From UBA4717 sp045580165 (GTDB lineage: Bacteria > Bacillota > Clostridia > Oscillospirales > CAG-272): DNA of 64,000 bases. The notes below the pieces were generated by a model. It was given only the letters and a program-made list of their open reading frames with translations. It had not been told where the DNA came from and did not search any database. Position 1 is the first letter of the stretch, and each line of letters opens with the position of its first letter. Below are positions 51,256 to 58,889 of the stretch, piece by piece. The stretch spans positions 1 to 64,000 of the forward strand of contig JAZNNG010000019.1 of the NCBI GenBank assembly GCA_045580165.1. Direction: 5' to 3'. A program made the position numbers and the translations under genes.

Positions 51256-52968
51256 TGAATTTTCTGCATTCTCTTGCTTTTCAAGCTCGGTATATGCTAT
51301 TTTCCCCACCAAAGTCTTGGGAAGCTCTTTTCTGAAATCAATGTCATACGGCATAGCATATTTTGCAACGTTTTTTCTGCAATGAGAAAGAATACTTTCC
51401 TTAAGCTCATCACTCGCCTCATATCCGTTCTTCAATACCACGAATGCTTTTACCTTTTGCATTTTGTACGGGTCCTTGATGCCGATTACACAGGAAAGCT
51501 GAACCGCCTCGTGAGCATCTATGATGTTTTCTATCTGAGATGGGTATACATTATAACCGCTGGTTATTATCATACGCTTGATACGCTGCTTGAAGTAAAC
51601 GAAGCCGTTATCGTCCATTGTGCCAAGATCACCCGTATGAAGCCATACGTTACCATCGGAATGGACCTTAAGCGTGTTTGCGTTCTCCTCGGGCTTGTTA
51701 AGATAGCCCTTCATAACGGAAGGACCGCAAATACAGATCTCACCGTCTTCACCGTAAGGAACCTCCTCATCGGTGCCGGGAACACATATCATAAAATAAG
51801 TATCCGGATAAGGGAAGCCTATTGTTCCTTCTTTATCTGCGTTATAAGGTGTAAGGCAACAAGCCGTTACACATTCGGTAGTGCCGTATCCCTCTCTGAC
51901 GTGAACGGTAGCGCCGTGATCGTCGAGGAATTTATCAAATTTCTTTTTGAGCTCAACGGAAAGTGTATCGCCACCTGAAAAAACTCCCATAAGCGAGTCA
52001 AGCTTTACACCGTCAAGATAATTTGTTCGAGTAAGTGCTTCGTAAAGCGTAGGAACGCCTGCTATGTAGTTGGGCTTGTGCTTTTTAATTAGACCTGCAT
52101 AATCCTTTACGTTAAACTGCGGAACAAGAATAGACTGGCCGCCGCAGAACATCATCGTATGTACGCAGACACCAAGTCCAAAGCCGTGGAACATAGGCAT
52201 TGCCGCAAGCATTTTTTTGTGACGTACTTCCTTATTACACATTACCACGGTCTGGAGAGCAAGCGCATTGAAGTTACGGTTAGTAAGCTGTATACCCTTG
52301 GTGACTCCCGTAGTGCCGCCCGAGAACAGTATTACCGCAACGTCCTCGGCGGTTTTATTTGCTACGTATTCACCTTTAAAGCTCTTTCCGCCGTCAATAA
52401 ACGTATTCCAATCAATAACGGTTTCGTCATAAGGAACCTTGGCAATTTTACGTCCCTTAGTAAGCGCGTATCCGATAGCCATTAAAGGCGAGAGCTCGTC
52501 CTTGATGGAAGCTATAACAAGCTTTGTCAAGGGACGCTTCTTCATCACCTCGGAAAATTTTCCAAAGAACATATCGAGAGTTACAACATATTTGCTCTCT
52601 GTTTCATTAAGATAAAAGTCGATCTCTCCTACCGCAGAAAGCGGGTGGATCATAGTTGCTATCGCTCCGATTCTGTTAAGCGCATAGAAGCAATAGACCG
52701 TCTGAGGAACGTTAGGCATACAAAGTGTTACCCTATCGTCCTCTTTAATTCCAATCGCCTTGAACGCCTTTGCACATTCGTCAATCTTTTTTGCAAGATG
52801 GGAGTAGCTTATCTCTCTACCCATAAAAGCGAGTGCAGAAAAAGCAGAGTTGTTCTTTGCCGTTTCAAGAACGGCATCACTCATCGTGGCTTCGGGGTAA
52901 TCAAGATGGAATTTTACCTCGCCGTAGTTTTTAAGCCACGGCGCTTTTTTATCAAGTTCTAAAACCAT
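51253..52968 (-). CDS. Long/medium-chain acyl-CoA ligase (AMP-forming)
   Basis: A 571-aa AMP-forming ligase. It has the P-loop ILFSGGTTGVTKG (about 215-227), REGYGTTECV, WLHTGDLGTMDDNGFVYF, the hinge KRMIITSGYNVYPSQIE, and the catalytic C-terminal lysine in KTLVGKIAY. It activates a carboxylic acid to acyl-AMP and acyl-CoA. It follows the E2-like gene by 15 nt, so both likely act on the same acyl group. The gene ends in the shared terminator. The substrate chain length is not predictable. Confidence 0.9.
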   Translation of the reverse strand: MVLELDKKAPWLKNYGEVKFHLDYPEATMSDAVLETAKNNSAFSALAFMGREISYSHLAKKIDECAKAFKAIGIKEDDRVTLCMPNVPQTVYCFYALNRIGAIATMIHPLSAVGEIDFYLNETESKYVVTLDMFFGKFSEVMKKRPLTKLVIASIKDELSPLMAIGYALTKGRKIAKVPYDETVIDWNTFIDGGKSFKGEYVANKTAEDVAVILFSGGTTGVTKGIQLTNRNFNALALQTVVMCNKEVRHKKMLAAMPMFHGFGLGVCVHTMMFCGGQSILVPQFNVKDYAGLIKKHKPNYIAGVPTLYEALTRTNYLDGVKLDSLMGVFSGGDTLSVELKKKFDKFLDDHGATVHVREGYGTTECVTACCLTPYNADKEGTIGFPYPDTYFMICVPGTDEEVPYGEDGEICICGPSVMKGYLNKPEENANTLKVHSDGNVWLHTGDLGTMDDNGFVYFKQRIKRMIITSGYNVYPSQIENIIDAHEAVQLSCVIGIKDPYKMQKVKAFVVLKNGYEASDELKESILSHCRKNVAKYAMPYDIDFRKELPKTLVGKIAYTELEKQENAENS

Positions 52969-52983
52969 TTATTTATATCCTCG

Positions 52984-53865
52984 TTAATATTCTATGTCCT
53001 CGTTAAGGGGTCTTTCGAGAAGCTCGGGCTCAGATAAAAGCTTTTTAAGAAGCTTTAAGCTGTTTGCAAAATAAAATCCGTCTGCAATTCTCTCGTCGAT
53101 AGTCAAGCCGAGAGGCAGAGCGTAGCGCATTTCAAAGGTACCGTCATCGTTATAGAAGGGCTGCATCTTCATCTCGCCTACTATTGCAAAGAAGGAGTTC
53201 GTACCCCAGTTTGCGAGATGGTGATAGGTTGCGGTAGTCTTTATACTGCCGAGGTTTGACAAAAATACGCTGCAATGATAGGGATCTTCCTTACGAATGT
53301 CATACGGAAGCATATTATGATTATCAAGGAAAAACAGTATCGCAGTAATGATCTTAACAATAAAACGAGGGAACTTCATAATTACGTCCATTATGTCGGT
53401 AGCACCATCATTTTTATTTTCCTTGCGTACCGCATATACTATTTTTTTGACTTTACCGTAAACCTGATCAATAGGACTTTCTTCGCTATTAGGGTCCAGG
53501 TGCAATATTGCAAGGCCCTCAGGCGAGTTATCATCAAACCTTTTCTTAACGGTAAAGGCGAGAGAAACCTCGTTTCTCTCATAGTAACGATAATTCATTA
53601 TGTAATAGTTGAGCTTAGGGCGCTTTGCTATCGTCTTTGCAACGGCAGCGCACACAACGTGAAATATCGTATATTTGAATTCAGGACTGTCAGCGTTTTT
53701 CTTTTCAAGATATTCAAGGACAGCCGTCATATCAACAAGCTCATTCATAACGGCTTCGTTCGCTACTCTGCCGGGGAGCATATACGGCATAAAAGCATGC
53801 ATGGAGTCAAGCTTGCCGATAAGTCTTCCGTCAGCGCGGTCACCGCGCTTTCTTTTTTCGCTCAT
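52984..53865 (-). CDS. 2-oxoacid dehydrogenase E2/CAT-fold acyltransferase-like protein without lipoyl domain
   Basis: A 293-aa protein of the chloramphenicol acetyltransferase-like fold. The N-terminal half has HAFMPYMLPGRVANEA and the C-terminal half has SNLGSIKT and GLTIDERIADGFYFANSL. In E2 enzymes the last motif is DHRVIDG; here Glu replaces the catalytic His. No lipoyl or E1-binding domain is present, so it is not part of a dehydrogenase complex. It may transfer an acyl group made by the adjacent ligase, if another residue acts as base, or may be structural. It has its own promoter. Confidence 0.8.
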   Translation of the reverse strand: MSEKRKRGDRADGRLIGKLDSMHAFMPYMLPGRVANEAVMNELVDMTAVLEYLEKKNADSPEFKYTIFHVVCAAVAKTIAKRPKLNYYIMNYRYYERNEVSLAFTVKKRFDDNSPEGLAILHLDPNSEESPIDQVYGKVKKIVYAVRKENKNDGATDIMDVIMKFPRFIVKIITAILFFLDNHNMLPYDIRKEDPYHCSVFLSNLGSIKTTATYHHLANWGTNSFFAIVGEMKMQPFYNDDGTFEMRYALPLGLTIDERIADGFYFANSLKLLKKLLSEPELLERPLNEDIEY

Positions 53866-53914
53866 AATTTCCTCCGCAACGGATTAATATTTTTGCTTTG
53901 ATATAATTTTAAAT

Positions 53915-53943
53915 ATTATATCACAAAATAAAAGATTTTTCAA
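53915..53943 (-). promoter_or_regulatory. Promoter of the acyltransferase/ligase operon
   Basis: On the minus strand -35 TTGAAA (53938-53943) and -10 TATAAT (53915-53920) are 17 bp apart, with an extended TGA. Divergent from birA. Confidence 0.68.
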
Positions 53944-53993
53944 CATCTTTTTAATGTTTTGTTAATATATTTAAGCAAACTCAATCCACTTCG

Positions 53994-54022
53994 TTGACAA
54001 CAAAGACTCACAATGATATAAT
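53994..54022 (+). promoter_or_regulatory. Consensus promoter of birA
   Basis: Perfect TTGACA (53994-53999) and TATAAT (54017-54022), 17 bp apart with an extended TGA element. Confidence 0.8.
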
Positions 54023-54053
54023 AATATAAACAGAGAAATATTCGGAGATGTTT

Positions 54054-54839
54054 ATGTTTAATGCGGATACGATAAAGTCTTATATAAGAACAGACGGAAT
54101 TGAGATCCTTCACCTGAGCTCCTGCAGTTCAACCAATACTACACTTAAGGAGCTTGCCGAAAAAGGTGCGCCGTCAAAAACAGCGGTAATTGCCGACAGT
54201 CAGAGTGCAGGACGCGGAAGGCTCGGAAAAAGCTTTTTTTCCCCCGACGGATGCGGATTATATATGAGCATTCTTCTAAGGCCCGATCTCGCACCCGAAA
54301 ACGCCCTTGAAATAACCACTGCTGCCGCAGTATCCACATTACGCGTTATCGAAAGATATACCACGGGCAAGGTCGGCATCAAATGGGTAAATGACATATA
54401 TATTGACATGAAAAAGGTTTGCGGAATACTCACCGAATCCTCGATAAACGTTGAACAAGGCAAGCTAAATTATGCAGTTCTCGGCATAGGGCTCAATCTG
54501 TATATGCCCACAGACGGTTTCCCCGAGGATATTGCCGATATTGCCTCATCCCTGTTTCAAAGCAAGCCCGACAACGCAACAAAAGCCAAAATTGCCGCGG
54601 AAATAATTGATGCCTTTTTCGAGGTCTACCGTGAGCTTGGCAAAAAAACAATTATCAACGAATACCGCAAGTATTCACTTGTAACCGGAAAAGAGGTATA
54701 TATAATAACTCCAAATGAAACCTTTGACGCAACCGTTATTGGCATAAACGACGATTATTCACTCGATGCCATCACCGTTGACGGAAAACCGCTTACCGTG
54801 AGCTCCGGTGACGTAAGTATGAAGATAAAAAAGAAGTAG
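54054..54839 (+). CDS. birA: Biotin--[acetyl-CoA-carboxylase] ligase, class I
   Basis: Attaches biotin to carboxylases. The 261-aa protein has the biotin-binding DSQSAGRGRLGKSFFSP, VGIKWVNDI, KVCGILTE and the C-terminal SH3-like domain with SGDVSM. It begins directly at the catalytic domain, so it lacks the DNA-binding domain of bifunctional BirA and cannot repress the biotin operon. ATG at 54054 has GGAG at 6 nt; an ATG two codons earlier sits too close to it. Confidence 0.94.
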   Translation: MFNADTIKSYIRTDGIEILHLSSCSSTNTTLKELAEKGAPSKTAVIADSQSAGRGRLGKSFFSPDGCGLYMSILLRPDLAPENALEITTAAAVSTLRVIERYTTGKVGIKWVNDIYIDMKKVCGILTESSINVEQGKLNYAVLGIGLNLYMPTDGFPEDIADIASSLFQSKPDNATKAKIAAEIIDAFFEVYRELGKKTIINEYRKYSLVTGKEVYIITPNETFDATVIGINDDYSLDAITVDGKPLTVSSGDVSMKIKKK

Positions 54840-54855
54840 GCAAGATGCCTACTTC
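54833..54855. terminator. Shared terminator of birA and feoB
   Basis: A 10-bp stem (54833-54842 with 54846-54855), 3-nt loop, with A-rich and T-rich flanks. It contains the birA TAG (54837-54839), and the feoB TAA (54860-54862) lies in the T-tract. Confidence 0.82.
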
Positions 54856-54859
54856 CTTT

Positions 54860-56941
54860 TTAAATAAGATTGAATATCAAATTTACCGTCATGCACGCTA
54901 TTATACCGAATAAGGTAGGGTAGATTGCCGCAAATAGCATCCACTTAACACTTCCCGTTTCACGTCTTATAGTAAGCATAGTTGTTGAGCAAGGCCAATG
55001 CATAATGGAAAACAGTATCACGTTAAGTGCCGTAATCGCAGTCCATCCGTTATTTACAAGAATTTCCCTTACTGTTGTCAAGCCTGCGATATCGGCAAGA
55101 GTACCCGTGGCGGAATAACACATTATGATTATCGGCAGAACTATCTCGTTAGCAGGCAGACCCAGGATGAAGCCTACGAGTATTACACCGTCAAGACCCA
55201 TAACGGCTCCAAAAGGCTCAAGAAAGCCCGCAAGGTACATAAGCAAGCTTTTGTCACTCACATATACATTTGCAAGAACCCACAGTACTATGCCCGCAGG
55301 TATGGCAACAGCGACCGCCCTACCAAGCACAGATATTATGCGCTCACTGAGCGAACGGACCAGAGTCTTCCATATTTGCGGCGGTCTGTACGGTGGAAGC
55401 TCAAGTATGAACGATGACGGCTCTCCCTTCAAAATCACCTCTGAAAGAATTTTTGTGGCAAGAAAAGTTACTAATACGCTTAATACAATAAACGTCGCAA
55501 GTATCGCCGACGAAGCCAACGATGCACCAATAGTACCGCCCACAAAAAACGCACCCGATAAGACTATAAGCAAAGGAAATCGTCCGTTGCAAGGACAAAA
55601 ATTATTTGTTAGTATTGCGAGCAATCTCTCCCTTGGAGAATCTATTATCCTTGCACCGACAACGCCTGCGGCATTACATCCGAAGCCCATACACATAGTA
55701 AGAGCCTGCTTGCCGCACGCATTGCATTTCCGAAACGGTCTGTCAAGGTTATAAGCTATTCTCGGAAGATAACCGGAATCCTCGAGCAGCGTAAACAGAG
55801 GAAAAAATATAGCCATTGGCGGCAGCATCACCGACACTACCGTTGAAAGAACGTTATACGCACCGTCAAGAATAATACCCGTTAACCATTCGGGGAGATT
55901 TAATAAATCAAACAATATGTAAAGGTATCCTCCGATTTTCCCGAAAAGAAATGAAAGCCACCTTGACGGATAGTTTGCGCCTACAATGGTGAGCCAAAAC
56001 ACAAGCATCAGAAATAAAATCATTATAGGTATTCCCGTAAGCTTTCCCGTGAATAATCTATCGAGTCGCCTGTCGAGCCCGTCATGGCGCTCATCCTTAA
56101 AGCAGATGCAATCATTATATATTTCGGTTGCTGATTCGTTTATTGCGCCCACTATGGTGTCCCTGATTTTGTCGGAGGTAAAGCCGTTACAGGCAAGAAG
56201 CTCAAATGCCTTATCCTTTGCAGCAGCAAACTCCTCGTTATCACTAACGGATATCCCATAATATTCGTTCATCTTTGATTCAAAGTCGCTTGCACCCTCA
56301 ATTATTTTGAGTGCCAAAAAGCGGCTTTTATGAGTATCACCCGTCAGCTTTTCTATCGTTAGGGCAAGCATTCCGAGAGCTGCTTCGATTTCATCCGGAT
56401 AAGTGATTATTTTCGGACATATAGATCTTCCGGATGTCAAGAGATAAAATTCTTTTTTCAATAACGTTGCGCTCTTTTTCTGCCTGCCTACGGTTTTTAC
56501 CACCTTAACTCCAAGAGAAGCCTCGAGCTTCTTTTCATCAATAAATATACCCTTTCTTTTCGCTTCATCGCACAAATTCAGACAGACCAGCATGTTTGGC
56601 GAAAGCTCAGATATTTGCAGAACAAGATTCAGGTTTCGCTCAAGGCACGTAGCATCGCAGACAACAACTACTCCGTCACTTTGACCAAAGCATATATAGT
56701 CACGTGCGATCTCCTCCTCTTTTGAGTGCGCCATCAAGGAGTACGCTCCAGGAACATCAACGAGAGTATATACTTTTCCGTCCGCTTCTGACTCGCCGTA
56801 TGCCAAATCAACGGTTTTACCCGTCCAGTTTCCGGTATGCTGTTTCATTCCTGTCAGCAAATTAAAAAGTGTGCTTTTCCCGACGTTGGGGTTACCTGCA
56901 AACGCTATATTTCGCTTGTTTATTTCATATTTATTTCCCAT
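54860..56941 (-). CDS. feoB: Ferrous iron transport protein B
   Basis: A GTPase-linked membrane importer of Fe2+, 693 aa. The N-terminal G domain has GNPNVGKSTLFN (17-28), the G3 DVPGAYSL, and LNLCDEA; the transmembrane half contains two Gate motifs (PLFTLLEDSGYLPRIA and the second near LVTFLAT) and a NFCPCNGRFPL segment with two cysteines. It lies downstream of feoA with an attenuator-like hairpin between. Function in anaerobic iron uptake is firm. Confidence 0.95.
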   Translation of the reverse strand: MGNKYEINKRNIAFAGNPNVGKSTLFNLLTGMKQHTGNWTGKTVDLAYGESEADGKVYTLVDVPGAYSLMAHSKEEEIARDYICFGQSDGVVVVCDATCLERNLNLVLQISELSPNMLVCLNLCDEAKRKGIFIDEKKLEASLGVKVVKTVGRQKKSATLLKKEFYLLTSGRSICPKIITYPDEIEAALGMLALTIEKLTGDTHKSRFLALKIIEGASDFESKMNEYYGISVSDNEEFAAAKDKAFELLACNGFTSDKIRDTIVGAINESATEIYNDCICFKDERHDGLDRRLDRLFTGKLTGIPIMILFLMLVFWLTIVGANYPSRWLSFLFGKIGGYLYILFDLLNLPEWLTGIILDGAYNVLSTVVSVMLPPMAIFFPLFTLLEDSGYLPRIAYNLDRPFRKCNACGKQALTMCMGFGCNAAGVVGARIIDSPRERLLAILTNNFCPCNGRFPLLIVLSGAFFVGGTIGASLASSAILATFIVLSVLVTFLATKILSEVILKGEPSSFILELPPYRPPQIWKTLVRSLSERIISVLGRAVAVAIPAGIVLWVLANVYVSDKSLLMYLAGFLEPFGAVMGLDGVILVGFILGLPANEIVLPIIIMCYSATGTLADIAGLTTVREILVNNGWTAITALNVILFSIMHWPCSTTMLTIRRETGSVKWMLFAAIYPTLFGIIACMTVNLIFNLI

Positions 56942-56980
56942 ACAACTCCCCTACCCACCGACAATTATACATATTAACGC

Positions 56981-57010
56981 AAAACCCCTTGACGTATATC
57001 AAGGGGTTTT
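56981..57010 (-). terminator. Hairpin over the feoA stop codon, attenuator-like
   Basis: A 12-bp stem (56981-56992 with 56999-57010) with a 6-nt loop. It includes the feoA stop (56999-57001). The U-tract on the minus strand is short, so partial termination that lowers feoB is plausible. Confidence 0.6.
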
Positions 57011-57235
57011 TATATTTACCGTGATTTTATCGCAATCAACTTTTCTGATTGCAATTACAGCGCCTTTTATCAAATACGCAGACGGGTCACCGAGTGGACT
57101 TTTCCCGACGCATTCAATAAGGCTTCCGTTTATAAGTCCGATGTCCAGAAACCGTCGTTTCATGTCGGTCAGAGCTTTGTTTTCAATAACTATTCCCTTT
57201 TCTCCGACCTCAAGCTCATTCATTATTTTTTTCAT
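56999..57235 (-). CDS. feoA: Ferrous iron transport protein A
   Basis: A 78-aa SH3-fold protein that supports FeoB. It has LEVGEKGIV, the RRFLDIGLINGS motif and LIKGAVIAIRK, all typical of FeoA. The start ATG at 57235 gives the normal family length; the longer frame (149 aa) would add a hydrophobic segment not found in FeoA. A four-codon shorter start at 57223 is possible. About 200 bp lie between it and the XRE gene, holding two hairpins and no gene. Confidence 0.92.
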   Translation of the reverse strand: MKKIMNELEVGEKGIVIENKALTDMKRRFLDIGLINGSLIECVGKSPLGDPSAYLIKGAVIAIRKVDCDKITVNIKTP

Positions 57236-57437
57236 TTTGACCACTACTTTTTGTACTGATACGAAATCACGTACCGTTAACAGTATATGTAAAATAAAAT
57301 AATATGCTACAAAAAAGACAGTCCCGACGGCGTGCAAAATTAGCGGCAAAATGAATTTAGCCACCACGTTTTTTGGGGTGGCTTTTTTGATATGCGGAAA
57401 GCAAAGAAAAGCCCCGCGCGAGGCGGGGCAGAATAAT
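57236..57437. other. Intergenic region with two hairpins between feoA and the XRE gene
   Basis: It holds the XRE terminator (57411-57429) and a second hairpin at 57359-57383 (AGCCACC/GGTGGCT) whose T-run is on the plus strand. No Fur or DtxR operator could be read with confidence. Confidence 0.5.
57411..57429 (-). terminator. Intrinsic terminator of the XRE-TPR gene
   Basis: A GC-only 7-bp stem (57411-57417 with 57423-57429) with a 5-nt loop, followed by TTTTCTTT on the minus strand. Confidence 0.82.
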
Positions 57438-58544
57438 TTATTTTGCATATTGATTCAATCTTTCAACAACGGAAATGAAACGAGGATCTTGACGGATACA
57501 GTCATAGCGACCATGCTGTAAGCGATCCAGCATATGATAGCAATCTGTATGTTCGGTGAGTTCATGGAAATCTTTGCTTTTTTCGGGATAGAACTGAGTA
57601 TCAACCAAGAAGGATGTGAAATACTTGCCGTGATCATTCTGATATGATATATCGTAAGATACGGCATGATCGCACATTTTTTCAAGGGATTTGAGTGCCT
57701 CATCCGCTTTGCCCTGAGCTATCTGATAGGTAGAGATAAGCCAGTGATTCATGGAAAGTCTGTTATGATGGTAAAGCAGATCATTGCCGTAAATCATAAA
57801 ATACAGCTGATTAGAAACACGGAGCATTTCAATTTTACTTTCCCATGTAGACGAATCGTTAGGAAGGTCATCGTTTAGTACAAGATTACGAATAGCAAGT
57901 CCGAGGCCATCAGTCAACTTATCAATTTCATCTTGAATATAGAATTTGGTCTTTCCGTCACCAATTCCACACGAAAGTGCATTTTCACGGCAGTATTTCA
58001 TTGGCGTCAGATGATTCATCCATTCTTTTGCTTTTTCAGGCTGATTGACTTCTCCATACAGTATGATAAGTGTATTGATGGCGTCGTAACGTGTATTCTC
58101 GTCGTTACATTCGTTGGCTACCGAGCTGAGCAGAGATTCAATCTCCCCCAAAAGTGCCTCATCATGGGTTTCATCCCATACATGATACAGGCAAACTGCA
58201 AGATGATCACGAATCTCATAATCGTTCGGATAATGGGCAAAAGCATTCCTTGCATAAGCGACTCGCTCATCAACAGAACCAACTTCTGCAAGGCGCTCCA
58301 GCTCCTTCTTAATGTTGGCGAGCTCTTGTTCTCTTTCAGATAGCTTATAGCCGAGAAGTTCATCAGTGCTGACGGAGAAGAAATCAGCCAGTGCAGGCAG
58401 AAGTTCAATGTCGGGATAACCGCCTTCAGATTCCCAGCGAGATATCGCTTGAGGGGTAACTCCTATAGCAGTGGCAAGAGTGTCTTGTGTGATATTATTT
58501 TCTGCGCGAAGTTTTTTGATAATCGCACCTATTTTAATGTTCAT
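57438..58544 (-). CDS. XRE-family transcriptional regulator with TPR-like C-terminal region
   Basis: A 368-aa protein with an N-terminal helix-turn-helix (1-62, ITQDTLATAIGVTPQAISRWESEGGYPDIELL) and a helical remainder resembling tetratricopeptide repeats, as in many Rgg/PlcR-like or uncharacterised Clostridial XRE proteins. An operator-like palindrome CACCGGTG (58567-58574) overlaps its likely transcription start, suggesting self-regulation. Gene context (iron uptake on one side and a hairpin-rich element on the other) gives no clear target. Confidence 0.82.
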   Translation of the reverse strand: MNIKIGAIIKKLRAENNITQDTLATAIGVTPQAISRWESEGGYPDIELLPALADFFSVSTDELLGYKLSEREQELANIKKELERLAEVGSVDERVAYARNAFAHYPNDYEIRDHLAVCLYHVWDETHDEALLGEIESLLSSVANECNDENTRYDAINTLIILYGEVNQPEKAKEWMNHLTPMKYCRENALSCGIGDGKTKFYIQDEIDKLTDGLGLAIRNLVLNDDLPNDSSTWESKIEMLRVSNQLYFMIYGNDLLYHHNRLSMNHWLISTYQIAQGKADEALKSLEKMCDHAVSYDISYQNDHGKYFTSFLVDTQFYPEKSKDFHELTEHTDCYHMLDRLQHGRYDCIRQDPRFISVVERLNQYAK

Positions 58545-58566
58545 ATTGTGCCTCCAAAAAGTTTAT

Positions 58567-58609
58567 CACCGGTGTAATTATATTATAGCATATATTTGTC
58601 AAAAAGCAA
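58567..58609 (-). promoter_or_regulatory. Promoter and palindromic operator candidate of the XRE gene
   Basis: On the minus strand -35 TTGCTT (58604-58609) and -10 TATAAT (58582-58587) are 16 bp apart, with an extended TGC. CACCGGTG (58567-58574) lies just downstream and could be an operator. Confidence 0.5.
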
Positions 58610-58810
58610 TTATCAATTCGTTGTTTGGCATATCAAGCACTCCTTGATACAACTGCTTTTCTGCTTTCCCGACGCTTGCGTCTGGGGCAAGCATAGCGCG
58701 TGGATGTCCACGCACCATCGGGCAGAAGCCCGAACCCACTATCCGCAGAGGAACGGCACGCAGAAGCCTCCCTCCGAGAGGGAGCCTTTCGTAAGCCCCT
58801 ACCGACAAAA

Positions 58811-58842
58811 AACACCACCAAAGAAAATCCCTTGGTGGTGTT
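58811..58842 (-). terminator. Terminator of the TAXI-TRAP operon
   Basis: An 11-bp stem (58811-58821 with 58832-58842) with a 10-nt loop and TTTTTT on the minus strand, 48 bp after the permease stop. Confidence 0.82.
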
Positions 58843-58889
58843 CGTACTTTCTCCGCTAAAGTTGCAGAGACGAAGGACCGTCTTTATAT

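Larger units (their letters stand above)
58545..58889. other. 345-bp gene-free region with a cluster of GC-rich hairpins
   Basis: Apart from the XRE promoter and the TRAP terminator, 58671-58784 holds four small perfect hairpins in a row: GACGC-GCGTC (58671-58682), GCGTGGA-TCCACGC (58698-58713), CGGGC-GCCCG (58719-58732) and CTCCCTC-GAGGGAG (58768-58784). GC content rises sharply over this stretch. Open frames crossing it look non-coding. It resembles a repetitive intergenic element. Confidence 0.6.

Noticed and set aside
53955..53975. Possible Rex operator-like TTGTTAA sequence between birA and the acyltransferase operon
   Set aside because: The second half-site matches poorly and the spacing is off, so it is not reported as a regulatory site.
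57300..57437. Fur or DtxR binding site before feoA
   Set aside because: No convincing palindrome with the known consensus could be read; the hairpins present are GC-rich and unlike iron boxes.
58596..58859. Plus-strand frame of 87 codons and two minus-strand frames in the hairpin cluster
   Set aside because: They cross several perfect hairpins, lack ribosome binding sites, and have Arg/Pro/Cys-rich low-complexity products. Treated as non-coding element.
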